NCBI RefSeq assembly: GCF_014117215.1
Contig: NZ_JACGXS010000004.1
Span: 62,001-126,000 of the forward strand
Reading direction: 5' to 3'
Source of the DNA: Stenotrophomonas tumulicola
Lineage (GTDB): Bacteria > Pseudomonadota > Gammaproteobacteria > Xanthomonadales > Xanthomonadaceae
DNA length: 64,000 nucleotides
Position numbers and translations under genes: made by a program. The notes beneath the pieces are model-generated. The model saw only the letters and a list, made by a program, of their open reading frames with translations. It searched no databases and had not been told where the DNA came from. Numbering within the stretch: the first letter of the stretch is position 1; each line of letters opens with the position of its first letter. Below are positions 48,140 to 57,112 of this stretch, piece by piece.

Positions 48140-50914
48140 ATGAGCAGATTAGTCCTTATCGACGGGTCCAGTTACCTGTATCGCGCGTTCCACGCGCTGC
48201 CGCCCTTGTCCAATGCGCAGGGCGAACCCACCGGTGCCCTGTTCGGCGTGGTCAACATGCTGCGCTCCACCCTCAAGGAGCGCCCGGCCTTCGTTGCCTT
48301 CGTCGTCGATGCGCCGGGCAAGACCTTCCGCGACGACCTGTACGACCAGTACAAGGCCAACCGCCCGCCGATGCCCGATGAACTGCGCAGCCAGGTCGAG
48401 CCGATGTGCCGCATCGTCGAAGCGCTGGGCATCAGCATCCTGCGCATCCCTGGAGTGGAGGCCGATGATGTGATCGGCACGCTGGCCCTGCAGGGCGTGG
48501 CGCAGGACCTGAAGGTGACCATTTCCACCGGCGACAAGGACTTTGCCCAGCTGGTGCGCCCGGGCATCGAACTGGTCAACACCATGACCGGCAGCCGCAT
48601 GGATTCAGATTCGGCGGTGATGGACAAGTTCGGTGTGCGCGCCGACCAGATCATCGACCTGCTGGCGCTGATGGGCGACACCGTGGACAACGTCCCCGGG
48701 GTGGAGAAGTGTGGGCCGAAAACCGCTGCCAAGTGGCTGGCCGAGTACCAGCACCTGGACGGGGTGATGGCCGCCGCACCCACCATGAAGGGCAAGATCG
48801 GCGAGAACCTGCGCGCGGCGCTGGAACGCCTGCCGCTGAACCGCGAACTGGTGACCATCCGCACCGATGTGGCGCTGGAATCCGCACCGACCACCCTGGC
48901 CCTGCGCGAGCAGGACGTGCCGGTACTGACCGAGCTGTATACCCGTTACGGCTTCACCCAGGCGCTGAAGGAACTGGGTGGCCCGTTGCCGGCCCCGGCC
49001 ACCGCCAGCGAAGCCACGCCGAGCCTGCGCGGTACTGCCGCAGGCTTCGCCCGCGGCAGTGCCGAGGCGCCGGCCGCCGGCACGCTGGACCCGGCGCTGG
49101 CCGCACCGGGTGATTACGAGACCGTGTCCACCATCGAACAGCTGCAGGCCTGGGTGGATCGCCTGCAGCAGGCCGAGCTGGTCAGCTTCGATACCGAAAC
49201 CGACGCGCTGGACGCGATGCGCGCGCGCCTGGTTGGCGTCAGCCTGGCGGTCGAGCCGGGCAAGGCCGCCTACGTCCCGGTCGGCCACGATTACCCGGGA
49301 GCGCCGGCACAGCTGCCGTTGGAGCAGGTGCTGGACGCGCTGCGCCCGGTGCTGCAGGACCCGGCGAAGAAGAAGCTGGGCCAGCACGGCAAGTACGACC
49401 TGCACGTGTTGCGCCGCCACGGCGTGGACGTGCAGGGCTACCACGACGACACCATGCTCGAGAGCTTCGTGCTCAATTCCACCGCCACCCGCCACGACAT
49501 GGATTCGCTGGCCCTGCGTTACCTGGGCTACAGCACCATCAAGTTCGAGGATGTCGCCGGAAAGGGGGCCAAGCAGATTTCGTTCTCGCAGGTGGGCATC
49601 GACGAAGCCAGCCGCTATGCCGCCGAGGACGCCGACATCACCCTGCGCCTGCACCGCGCGCTGCAGCCGCAGCTGCTGGCCGAGCCAACCCTGGACAGCG
49701 TGTATCGCGATATCGAGATGCCGCTGGTGCCGGTGCTGGCCAGCATCGAAGCCAATGGCGTAAAGGTGGACAGCGAAGAACTGCGCCGCCAGAGCCAGGA
49801 CCTGTCATCGCGGATGCTGGCCGCACAGCAGAAGGCCACCGAGCTGGCCGGCCGCAGTTTCAACCTGGATTCGCCCAAGCAACTGCAGGCGGTGCTGTTC
49901 GACGAGCTGAAGCTGCCGGCGGTGGTGAAGACCCCCAAGGGCCAGCCGAGCACGAACGAGGAAGCGCTGGAGGCGATCGCCGACCAGCACGAGCTGCCGC
50001 GGGTGATCCTGGAATACCGGGGCCTGGCCAAGCTGCGCAGCACCTACACCGACAAGCTGCCGGAAATGGTCAACCCGGACACCGGCCGGGTGCACACCAG
50101 CTACCACCAGTCCGGCGCGGCCACCGGCCGCCTGTCCTCCTCGGATCCGAACCTGCAGAACATCCCGATCCGCACCGAGGACGGCCGCCGCATCCGCCGG
50201 GCGTTCATCGCCCCGGAGGGCCAACTGCTGCTGGCGGCCGACTATTCACAGATCGAACTGCGCATCATGGCCCACCTGTCCGAAGATCCGGGCCTGGTGC
50301 GGGCCTTCGAGCAGGGCGTCGACGTGCACCGCGCCACCGCCGCCGAGGTATTCGGGCGGACGCTGGAAGAAGTAACCAGCAACGAACGCCGTGCCGCCAA
50401 GGCGATCAACTTCGGCCTGATGTACGGCATGAGCGCGTTCGGCCTGGCCCGCAACCTGGGCATCGACCGTGGCCAGGCGCAGGATTACGTGGCGCTGTAT
50501 TTCAGCCGCTATCCCGGCGTGCGTGATTTCATGGAGCGGATGCGCCAGCAGGCCCGTGAGCAGGGGTACGTGGAAACCCTGTTTGGCCGTCGCCTGTACC
50601 TGAACGACATCAACGCGCGGAACCAGGGCCTGCGCGCCGGTGCGGAGCGCGCGGCGATCAACGCGCCGATGCAGGGCACGGCCGCGGACATCATCAAGCG
50701 GGCGATGGTGGACGTGGACCAGTGGCTGCGTGGTTCGGCCGCGCCGGCCAAGATGATCCTGCAGGTGCATGATGAACTGGTGTTTGAATGCGCGGCCGGT
50801 TTCATCGATGAACTTCGGGTCGAGGTGGTGCGGCGCATGTCGCAGGCAGCCGAACTGCGGGTTCCGCTGGTGGTCGATACCGGGCATGGCATCAACTGGG
50901 ACGAAGCCCATTGA
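48140..50914 (+). CDS. polA: DNA polymerase I
   Basis: A 924-residue three-domain PolA. The 5'-nuclease domain (1-~300) carries DGSSYLYRAFHAL, GVEADDVIGTLA, STGDKDFAQLV and MGDTVDNVPGVEKCGPKTA. An Ala/Pro linker (~285-325) follows. The 3'-5' exonuclease domain has FDTETDALD (Asp/Glu catalytic) and YAAEDADITLRLH. The polymerase domain shows SYHQSGAATGRLSSSDPNLQ, DYSQIELRIMAHLS, RRAAKAINFGLMYGMS and QVHDELVFE. It fills gaps in repair and removes RNA primers. A small RNA gene follows downstream, as in other gammaproteobacteria. Confidence 0.98.
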   Translation: MSRLVLIDGSSYLYRAFHALPPLSNAQGEPTGALFGVVNMLRSTLKERPAFVAFVVDAPGKTFRDDLYDQYKANRPPMPDELRSQVEPMCRIVEALGISILRIPGVEADDVIGTLALQGVAQDLKVTISTGDKDFAQLVRPGIELVNTMTGSRMDSDSAVMDKFGVRADQIIDLLALMGDTVDNVPGVEKCGPKTAAKWLAEYQHLDGVMAAAPTMKGKIGENLRAALERLPLNRELVTIRTDVALESAPTTLALREQDVPVLTELYTRYGFTQALKELGGPLPAPATASEATPSLRGTAAGFARGSAEAPAAGTLDPALAAPGDYETVSTIEQLQAWVDRLQQAELVSFDTETDALDAMRARLVGVSLAVEPGKAAYVPVGHDYPGAPAQLPLEQVLDALRPVLQDPAKKKLGQHGKYDLHVLRRHGVDVQGYHDDTMLESFVLNSTATRHDMDSLALRYLGYSTIKFEDVAGKGAKQISFSQVGIDEASRYAAEDADITLRLHRALQPQLLAEPTLDSVYRDIEMPLVPVLASIEANGVKVDSEELRRQSQDLSSRMLAAQQKATELAGRSFNLDSPKQLQAVLFDELKLPAVVKTPKGQPSTNEEALEAIADQHELPRVILEYRGLAKLRSTYTDKLPEMVNPDTGRVHTSYHQSGAATGRLSSSDPNLQNIPIRTEDGRRIRRAFIAPEGQLLLAADYSQIELRIMAHLSEDPGLVRAFEQGVDVHRATAAEVFGRTLEEVTSNERRAAKAINFGLMYGMSAFGLARNLGIDRGQAQDYVALYFSRYPGVRDFMERMRQQAREQGYVETLFGRRLYLNDINARNQGLRAGAERAAINAPMQGTAADIIKRAMVDVDQWLRGSAAPAKMILQVHDELVFECAAGFIDELRVEVVRRMSQAAELRVPLVVDTGHGINWDEAH

Positions 50915-51063
50915 GACGCATTCACCTCATTTTTTTGAGACGAAGAGCTGAGCAGAGTCATTTGCCTGACTAAATGATGAATATTTCACTGAGGGCAGCG
51001 GGATTAATTGGCTACCTTCACGATTCATCAATGTTGAAAGTGCTTCCATAGCCTCAACAGGCG

Positions 51064-51177
51064 CAACGCCTGTTATGGATCTCTCCCATCCCCTGGAGCA
51101 GATCTCGGAACGGGGGCTCCTCCCCAAGCGCCCGTTCCCCGGCCCCGTTGACCCTCCCCTGGTCAGCGGGGCTTTTT
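51064..51177 (+). ncRNA. sX13: sX13-like small RNA with C-rich loops
   Basis: Downstream of polA, an about 114-nt segment folds into three stem-loops: 51078-51104 (gatct/agatc with a CAUCCCCU loop), 51107-51138 (8-bp GGAACGGG/CCCGTTCC stem with a 16-nt loop containing CTCCTCCCC), and the terminator hairpin 51142-51172 (loop CTCCCCT). Such C-rich-loop RNAs are the character of sX13, described in Xanthomonas, and polA-adjacent sRNAs (Spot 42, ErsA) occur in other gammaproteobacteria. The 5' end is estimated, no promoter is firmly seen, and homology by search is not tested. Confidence 0.65.
51142..51177 (+). terminator. Rho-independent terminator of the small RNA
   Basis: A 12-bp stem (GCCCCGTTGACC with GGTCAGCGGGGC, one G-U pair), 7-nt loop and five T residues. 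It ends the sX13-like RNA and probably any read-through from polA. Confidence 0.9.
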
Positions 51178-51236
51178 ATTTGGGGCGCCGTTCGCCCTGC
51201 GGCACGGGTTGCCAGCCAATGGCCGGTACCGTCGCA

Positions 51237-52142
<906 letters not shown>

Positions 52143-52213
52143 TTACCCGCTGTATTCGAGCCACGGGCGCGCACCGTGCCGCACTGTGCGCGGTTGACGG
52201 GCATGGCCTGGTG

Positions 52214-52798
52214 TCAGCCGGGTAGAGCGGGGCGATGCCCCGCTGCCGGGAATCGAGCGCGGATATCCGGACGCATCAGCCGCCAGGCCAGCCAGCCCTG
52301 CAGCGCGGCGAACAGCAGGCAGCTGCCCAGCAGGGTGGCACTGACGATGCGTCGTTGTATCTGCAGGGCCTGCATGGCCTCGGGATCGCCCAGCCGGGTG
52401 AGCAGGACAGCGCCCACATGGTCCAGCCACCACACCACGCCCAGGTTGCCCACCGCCGTGATCACCAGCAGCCAGGTGAAGCTCAACAGCCCCCAGCGCC
52501 GGCCCCGGTAAAGGCCCCAGCTGGATACCAGCGATGGCACGCACACCGCGGCCATCGACAGGCTGCCGGCCACCGGATGGGCCAGCAGCCAGCGCAGGCT
52601 GGCTGGCCAATGCTGTTCGGCAGCCAGCGCCAGCAGCAGTTGCCAAGGGGTGCTCGCGGCCAGTGGCCACGCCACCAGGGCCTGCAGCAGGAACCAGGCG
52701 ACCATCGCGATGCAGGCCAGCAGCGTGGCCAGCGCCAGCGGACCGACGAAATCCGCGTGCCGTGGCCGTGTTGCAGTAGCCGGCGGGGTCAGGGGCAT
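52214..52798 (-). CDS. Uncharacterised membrane protein with four helices
   Basis: A 194-residue protein with about four hydrophobic segments (LALATLLACIAMVAWFLLQALVAW; SLSMAAVCVPSLVSSWGLY; LLSFTWLLVITAVGNLGVVWW; ATLLGSCLLFAALQGWLAW) and a cytoplasmic basic tail. No named family is recognised. The last codons overlap a REP-type palindrome at 52222-52244, so the C-terminus FPAAGHRPALPG may be repeat-derived. It lies 30 nt downstream of the NUDIX stop in the same direction and may share its transcript. Confidence 0.65.
   Translation of the reverse strand: MPLTPPATATRPRHADFVGPLALATLLACIAMVAWFLLQALVAWPLAASTPWQLLLALAAEQHWPASLRWLLAHPVAGSLSMAAVCVPSLVSSWGLYRGRRWGLLSFTWLLVITAVGNLGVVWWLDHVGAVLLTRLGDPEAMQALQIQRRIVSATLLGSCLLFAALQGWLAWRLMRPDIRARFPAAGHRPALPG
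52222..52244. repeat. GTAG-headed REP palindrome inside a coding 3' end
   Basis: GTAG then AGCGGGGC, GAT, GCCCCGCT. It lies within the final codons of the membrane protein gene at 52214-52798. A small inverted repeat of the same type as the other SMAG elements, with a different stem sequence. Confidence 0.65.
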
Positions 52799-52828
52799 GG
52801 GTATTCCTCGGGACGGTGACCGCCGTGG

Positions 52829-53248
52829 TCAGCGGGCCGCCAGCAGCAGGCTGGCGGCCGGCAGGATATGGCCTTCGCTCAGCGGCGCCAAGGGACGGCC
52901 ATGCGGAGGCTGCAGGGGCACCCATGCCAGCTCCGCTATCTCCGCCCGGGCCTGCGGGATGCCTTGTACGCGCACCCACCACACCTGCGCCTGCACGCGC
53001 ATGCCGGGCTCGTTTGCCGCCCGGTCACTGAAGGAGCCCAGCGCCGACGCTGACCCGGGCAGCAGCCGGACGCCCAGTTCTTCATGCAGTTCACGCGCCA
53101 GCGCCTGCAGCGGGGCCTCGCCCGGCTCCGGCTTGCCCCCGGGCTGGATGAAGACCGTGGCGCCATGCTTGCGTACCACCAGCACGTTGCCACGGCCGTC
53201 GTCGATGACCGCGGCCACGATCTGGATCGTCGCCGCGGCCGGGGTCAC
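52829..53248 (-). CDS. NUDIX hydrolase
   Basis: A 139-residue protein with a complete Nudix box GGKPEPGEAPLQALARELHE ELGV (GX5EX7REUXEEXGU, residues about 40-62). The GTG start at 53246-53248 shares the GTGA with the stop of the S9 peptidase upstream, so it is coupled to it. The N-terminal ATIQIVAAVIDDGRGNVLVV strand leads into KHGATVFIQPGGKPE. It hydrolyses a nucleoside diphosphate-linked compound, exact substrate unknown (MutT-like house-cleaning is typical). Confidence 0.9.
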   Translation of the reverse strand: MTPAAATIQIVAAVIDDGRGNVLVVRKHGATVFIQPGGKPEPGEAPLQALARELHEELGVRLLPGSASALGSFSDRAANEPGMRVQAQVWWVRVQGIPQARAEIAELAWVPLQPPHGRPLAPLSEGHILPAASLLLAAR

Positions 53249-55614
53249 TTCACGTTCTCGTTGAACAGCTTGAGGATGCGCTTGTACTGGTCCAGCCACG
53301 AATCGGCGCGCGTATAGCCATGGCGCTCGAGCGGATAGGGCGCGATGGACCAGTTGTCCTTGTGCAGTTCGATCAGGCGTTGGCTGAGGTTGACCGAGTC
53401 CTGGAAGAACACGTTGTCGTCCATCATGCCGTGGCCGATCATCAGGTGGTCCTGCAGGTTCTGCGCATACTCGATCGGCGAGGAAACGCGGTATGCCTCC
53501 GGGTCGATGTCCGGCGTGTTGAGGATGTTGGCGGTGTAGGCGTGGTTGTAATTGTGCCAGTCCACAACCGGGCGCAGCGCAGCGCCGGCCTTGAAGGTGC
53601 CCGGCGAACGGAACAGCGCCATGAAGGTCATGAAACCGCCGTACGAGCCGCCGTAGATGCCCGCACGGTCACGGTCGCCCTGCTGGGTTTCGGCCAGCCA
53701 GTCCAGGCCGTCCTTGTAGTCTTCCAGCTCCGGGTGGCCCATGTTGCGGTAGATCGCGGTGCGCCAGTCGCGGCCGTAGCCCTCGCTGCCGCGGTAATCC
53801 ATGTCGAGCACGATGTAACCCTGCTGCACCAGCAGGTTATGGAACATCTGTTCGCGGAAGTAGGCCGGATAGCGCTGGTGCACGTTCTGCAGGTAGCCCG
53901 CTCCGTGCACGAACATCACGATCGGATAGGTCTTGCCCGGTTCCTTGTTCTCCGGCTCGTAATACTTGGCCCAGACCACGCCGGCACCGTGCCTGGACGG
54001 CACCTGTACCAGTTTTGGCTGGATCCACTGGCGTGCCTTGAACTCAGCGCTGCGGGTGTCGGTCAGCACGCGCGCCTGGCCACCGCTGGCCGGCACCACC
54101 GCCAGCTGCGGCGGCAGGTAGGCGCCGGAGTAACGCACCAGCAACTGCTGGCCGTCGGGCGACAGGGTGAAGTCCTCGACACCGTTGAGGTCGGTCAGTT
54201 CACGCACCTGGCGGCTGGCCACGTCCACGCTGCACACCTCGTAATCGTGCGGCGCCTGCTGGTTGCACAGGAAGTAGAAACCCTTGCCATCGGCCGACAG
54301 CGCCGGCATCGAGGTTTCCCACTTGCCACTGGTCAGCGCCTGCGGCTTGCTGCTGCCGGCCTGGGTATACAGGTGCGAGAAGCCGGACTCCTCCGACAGC
54401 AGCCACAACGTGCGGCCGTCGGCCATCCAGCCGAAATCGTTGAAGCCCCAGTTGATCCAGGCATTGTCGGTCAGGCGATGGCGGCTCTGCAGGCGGCCAT
54501 CGGCGGCGCCCAGGCTGACGATCCAACGGTCCTTGTTGTCGTTGGCACGCAGCATGATCGCAGCCTGTTGGCCGTCGCTGCTCCAGCGGATGCCACCGCC
54601 CATGAATTCGCTCATCACTTCCAGCGGACGGTTGCCCTTCAGTGCCTCCTTGCCGGCCTTCCTGCGCAGGGCGGCCAGCGGGTCGGTGCCGATCCCCGGC
54701 AGCGCATCCAGCGACACTTTGCTGGCCTTGCCGCTGCGTGCGTCGACCAGCCAGAAGGTGTGCGGCTCCGGATCGTTGCGGCCGACGCGGGTGCGGGTTT
54801 CCTCGTTTTCCTCGTAACCGGATTCGGTCACGTACAGCGGCATCTTGCCGGTGCGTCCTTCATCGAAGTCCTTGGGCTTGGTCACCACCACCAGATGCTG
54901 CAGGTCCGGTGACAGCACGCTGTCGACGATTTCCACGTCGGCGCCCAGGAACACCGGGCCGGGCGCGCGGGTAGGGTCCGCTTCGCGCCAGCGCTGGTCC
55001 TGGTCCTTCAGCGCCTCGCGTTGTTCACGGTCGCGGCGCAGGGTTTCCAGCGTACGCAGCTGCTGGTCGCGCAGCACGTCGGCCTTCGGCGCATCGGCAG
55101 GGTTCTTCTCGGCCTTCAGGCTGGCCACCTGGGCCACGCCATTGCGGGCATTCCAATGGAACCAGTTCTGGCCGGTACGCCAGATCACGCCGCCGTCGAC
55201 GGCGAAGTCCACCCCGCCCGAACGCTCGTTGCCGCGGGTGAGCTGGGTCAGCGTGCCGCTGCGCAGATCGCGCAGGAACACATCGCCATTGCGTACGAAG
55301 GCCATGCGGCTGCGGCTGCCGTCGTATACCGGATTGGCCACGTCCAGGCTGCCGCGTTGGTCATCGGCCACCTGGCTGGCGACGCCCCCCGCCACTGGCT
55401 GGCGGAAGGTGTCGCGGACCGGGCTGCCCGTGCGCTTGAGCTGGTATTCCACCTGCTGGCTGTTCCAGGACCACCAGGCACGCTCGACTGGCGGCCCGAT
55501 CCAGTCCGGGTCGGCCATGGCCTGTTCGATGGTGATCGGGGTCGGCGCGGCATGCGCGGCCGGGGCGGCCAGTACCGCGGACAACAACAGGGACAGGGGC
55601 AGCACTCGGGACAT
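53245..55614 (-). CDS. Exported S9-family dipeptidyl-peptidase-IV-like peptidase
   Basis: A 789-residue protein with a signal peptide (LPLSLLLSAVLAAPAAHA), an N-terminal DPP-IV-type propeller (from about residue 90 to 520) and a C-terminal alpha/beta-hydrolase domain. The triad is visible: GGSYGGFMTFMAL (Ser), MMDDNVFFQD (Asp) and ERHGYTR (His). It cleaves dipeptides, often X-Pro or X-Ala, from short peptides in the periplasm, a common nutrient role in xanthomonads. The NUDIX gene follows in a GTGA overlap. The start at 55614 is preferred over one 36 codons earlier because the signal peptide begins there. Confidence 0.92.
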   Translation of the reverse strand: MSRVLPLSLLLSAVLAAPAAHAAPTPITIEQAMADPDWIGPPVERAWWSWNSQQVEYQLKRTGSPVRDTFRQPVAGGVASQVADDQRGSLDVANPVYDGSRSRMAFVRNGDVFLRDLRSGTLTQLTRGNERSGGVDFAVDGGVIWRTGQNWFHWNARNGVAQVASLKAEKNPADAPKADVLRDQQLRTLETLRRDREQREALKDQDQRWREADPTRAPGPVFLGADVEIVDSVLSPDLQHLVVVTKPKDFDEGRTGKMPLYVTESGYEENEETRTRVGRNDPEPHTFWLVDARSGKASKVSLDALPGIGTDPLAALRRKAGKEALKGNRPLEVMSEFMGGGIRWSSDGQQAAIMLRANDNKDRWIVSLGAADGRLQSRHRLTDNAWINWGFNDFGWMADGRTLWLLSEESGFSHLYTQAGSSKPQALTSGKWETSMPALSADGKGFYFLCNQQAPHDYEVCSVDVASRQVRELTDLNGVEDFTLSPDGQQLLVRYSGAYLPPQLAVVPASGGQARVLTDTRSAEFKARQWIQPKLVQVPSRHGAGVVWAKYYEPENKEPGKTYPIVMFVHGAGYLQNVHQRYPAYFREQMFHNLLVQQGYIVLDMDYRGSEGYGRDWRTAIYRNMGHPELEDYKDGLDWLAETQQGDRDRAGIYGGSYGGFMTFMALFRSPGTFKAGAALRPVVDWHNYNHAYTANILNTPDIDPEAYRVSSPIEYAQNLQDHLMIGHGMMDDNVFFQDSVNLSQRLIELHKDNWSIAPYPLERHGYTRADSWLDQYKRILKLFNENVK

Positions 55615-55765
55615 GGGCGGACGGCACCAGATTGGAGAAAACCGGCCAAGGGTAGCAGCCCGCCAGCGGCGGGGGCTGGGCCACAGGTCATGGGGGAGCG
55701 TGGTGCAACCGGATTCCCACATCGCGCATCTGCATGTTCAACTCACCCCGGACAGGAGCACCACC

Positions 55766-56095
55766 ATGCAGGAACTCATCCCGATCACGTTGTTCATCTG
55801 CATTGCCTACGCCATCCAGGCGCTGGCCGATGCCCGTGCACGCGGCAAGCTGGTCGCCCCGCATGTGGCCGAAGAGGTGCTGATCTCGCTGGCTGCGCTG
55901 GAGGACGAGCGCCGGCGCATGAGTGCACTGCGCTGGGGCATCACCCTGTGCAGCGTGGCGCTGGCGTTCGGCCTGCTGGAGCTGACCGGTGCCCGCGAGC
56001 TGGACTTCGGCGCGGTGGCGGTGCTGGCAGGCAGTGCCGGGTTGGGGCAATTGCTGGCGTGGCGCTTTACCCGTCCTGCCGTGCGCCAGGGCTGA
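55766..56095 (+). CDS. Small two-helix membrane protein (DUF6249-like)
   Basis: A 109-residue protein behind a CAGGAG site. One hydrophobic stretch (LIPITLFICIAYAIQALA) is followed by an acidic/basic middle (EDERRRMSALRW) and two more helices (ITLCSVALAFGLLELTG; FGAVAVLAGSAGLGQLLAW). The pattern resembles small DUF6249-like proteins near ECF sigma genes in xanthomonads. It sits 36 nt before the sigma factor in the same direction and is probably in the same operon. Function unknown. Confidence 0.7.
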   Translation: MQELIPITLFICIAYAIQALADARARGKLVAPHVAEEVLISLAALEDERRRMSALRWGITLCSVALAFGLLELTGARELDFGAVAVLAGSAGLGQLLAWRFTRPAVRQG

Positions 56096-56131
56096 CGCCC
56101 TCATGGTGCCTGGATGCAGGGCGCATGATCG

Positions 56132-56731
56132 ATGAGCGTGCCTGGCGACCCCGATGCTTCGCGCATGGCCGAGCGCCTGCAGGTCATCGCGATCATCGAT
56201 GGCTCGCAGGCAGCATTCGACACGCTGGTCGGCGAGCACCAGCGCCTGTGTGCCCACGTCATCGGGCGCATGGTCAATGATCGCGAGCAGGTCGCCGACC
56301 TGCTGCAGGAGACCTTCCTGGCCGTATACCGGCAGTTGCACCGCTTCCGCTTCGAGGCGTCGCTGCGCACCTGGATTTCCCGCGTGGCCTATGCCACGGC
56401 GCTGCAGCACCTGCGGCGGCGCCGGCTGGAAGCGCAGTGGTTCGTGGCCATGGAGGATGATGGCGCGGCGGAAATCGGCGACCAGGAGCCTGGCCCGGTG
56501 GAGCTCAGCCATGCGCGCCAGGCCGGGCCGTGGCTGGCGGCCGCGCTGGAGCGGCTGAGCCCGCCGCAACGGCTGGTGGTGGGACTGCACTATCTGGAAG
56601 AGTTCGATATCGCGGAGATCACGCAGATCACCGGCATGCCGGGCGGTACCATCAAGAGCCACCTGTACCGCGCGCGCCAGTCCATGAAGACCGATCTGCT
56701 GTCGCGGGCCACCGTTGGAGAACTGTTGTGA
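56132..56731 (+). CDS. ECF-type RNA polymerase sigma factor
   Basis: A 199-residue sigma factor with a region-2 core (FDTLVGEHQRLCAHVIGRMV, DREQVADLLQETFLAVYRQL, FEASLRTWISRVAYATALQHL). The region-4 helix-turn-helix (LSPPQRLVVGLHYLEEFDIA, ITQITGMPGGTIKSHLYRARQ) follows. It directs polymerase to a small stress regulon. It overlaps a GTG-started 71-residue membrane protein (GTGA at 56728), the usual position of an anti-sigma factor. The signal and target promoters are not visible. Confidence 0.92.
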   Translation: MSVPGDPDASRMAERLQVIAIIDGSQAAFDTLVGEHQRLCAHVIGRMVNDREQVADLLQETFLAVYRQLHRFRFEASLRTWISRVAYATALQHLRRRRLEAQWFVAMEDDGAAEIGDQEPGPVELSHARQAGPWLAAALERLSPPQRLVVGLHYLEEFDIAEITQITGMPGGTIKSHLYRARQSMKTDLLSRATVGELL

Positions 56732-56943
56732 CCGCACCGGACCCCCATGACGACCAGGCCGCCCGTGCGCTGCGCGAAGCACTGGGCCACGCCGAGGACG
56801 CGGCACCGATGCCGGATGTCCGTGCCAGCATCAGCCGTCGCCTGCGGGCCGAACAGCGCGATGGAACCCCCGGCTACGTGCTGCTGCAGGCGCTGTTGCT
56901 GCTGGCATTGCTGGTCGCCGGCATCTGGTACCTGGCGGGATAG
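56728..56943 (+). CDS. Very short single-helix membrane protein, candidate anti-sigma factor
   Basis: A 71-residue protein starting at GTG in the sigma stop (GTGA). The first 48 residues are charged and helix-prone (DDQAARALREALGHAEDA, VRASISRRLRAEQRD). A single hydrophobic segment (YVLLQALLLLALLVAGIWYL) closes it. Topology and coupling fit a minimal anti-sigma factor with a cytoplasmic sigma-binding domain and one membrane helix. It lacks a zinc-binding anti-sigma (HX3CX2C) motif. Its function is inferred from position only. Confidence 0.65.
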   Translation: MTAPDPHDDQAARALREALGHAEDAAPMPDVRASISRRLRAEQRDGTPGYVLLQALLLLALLVAGIWYLAG

Positions 56944-57112
56944 GACCACCTCGCAGGGTAGTGACCGGCCATGCCCGTCAGCGTGCACAGCGCGGCAGGG
57001 ACCTCGCCCTGCGACAAAGTGAAGCACAGCGTCACCGGGTCGCATCCCCGCTTAACGGAAATCAGCCCAGACTGGTGCGGATTTCCCCACCCGCGGCAGG
57101 CAGGAGGCGTCC

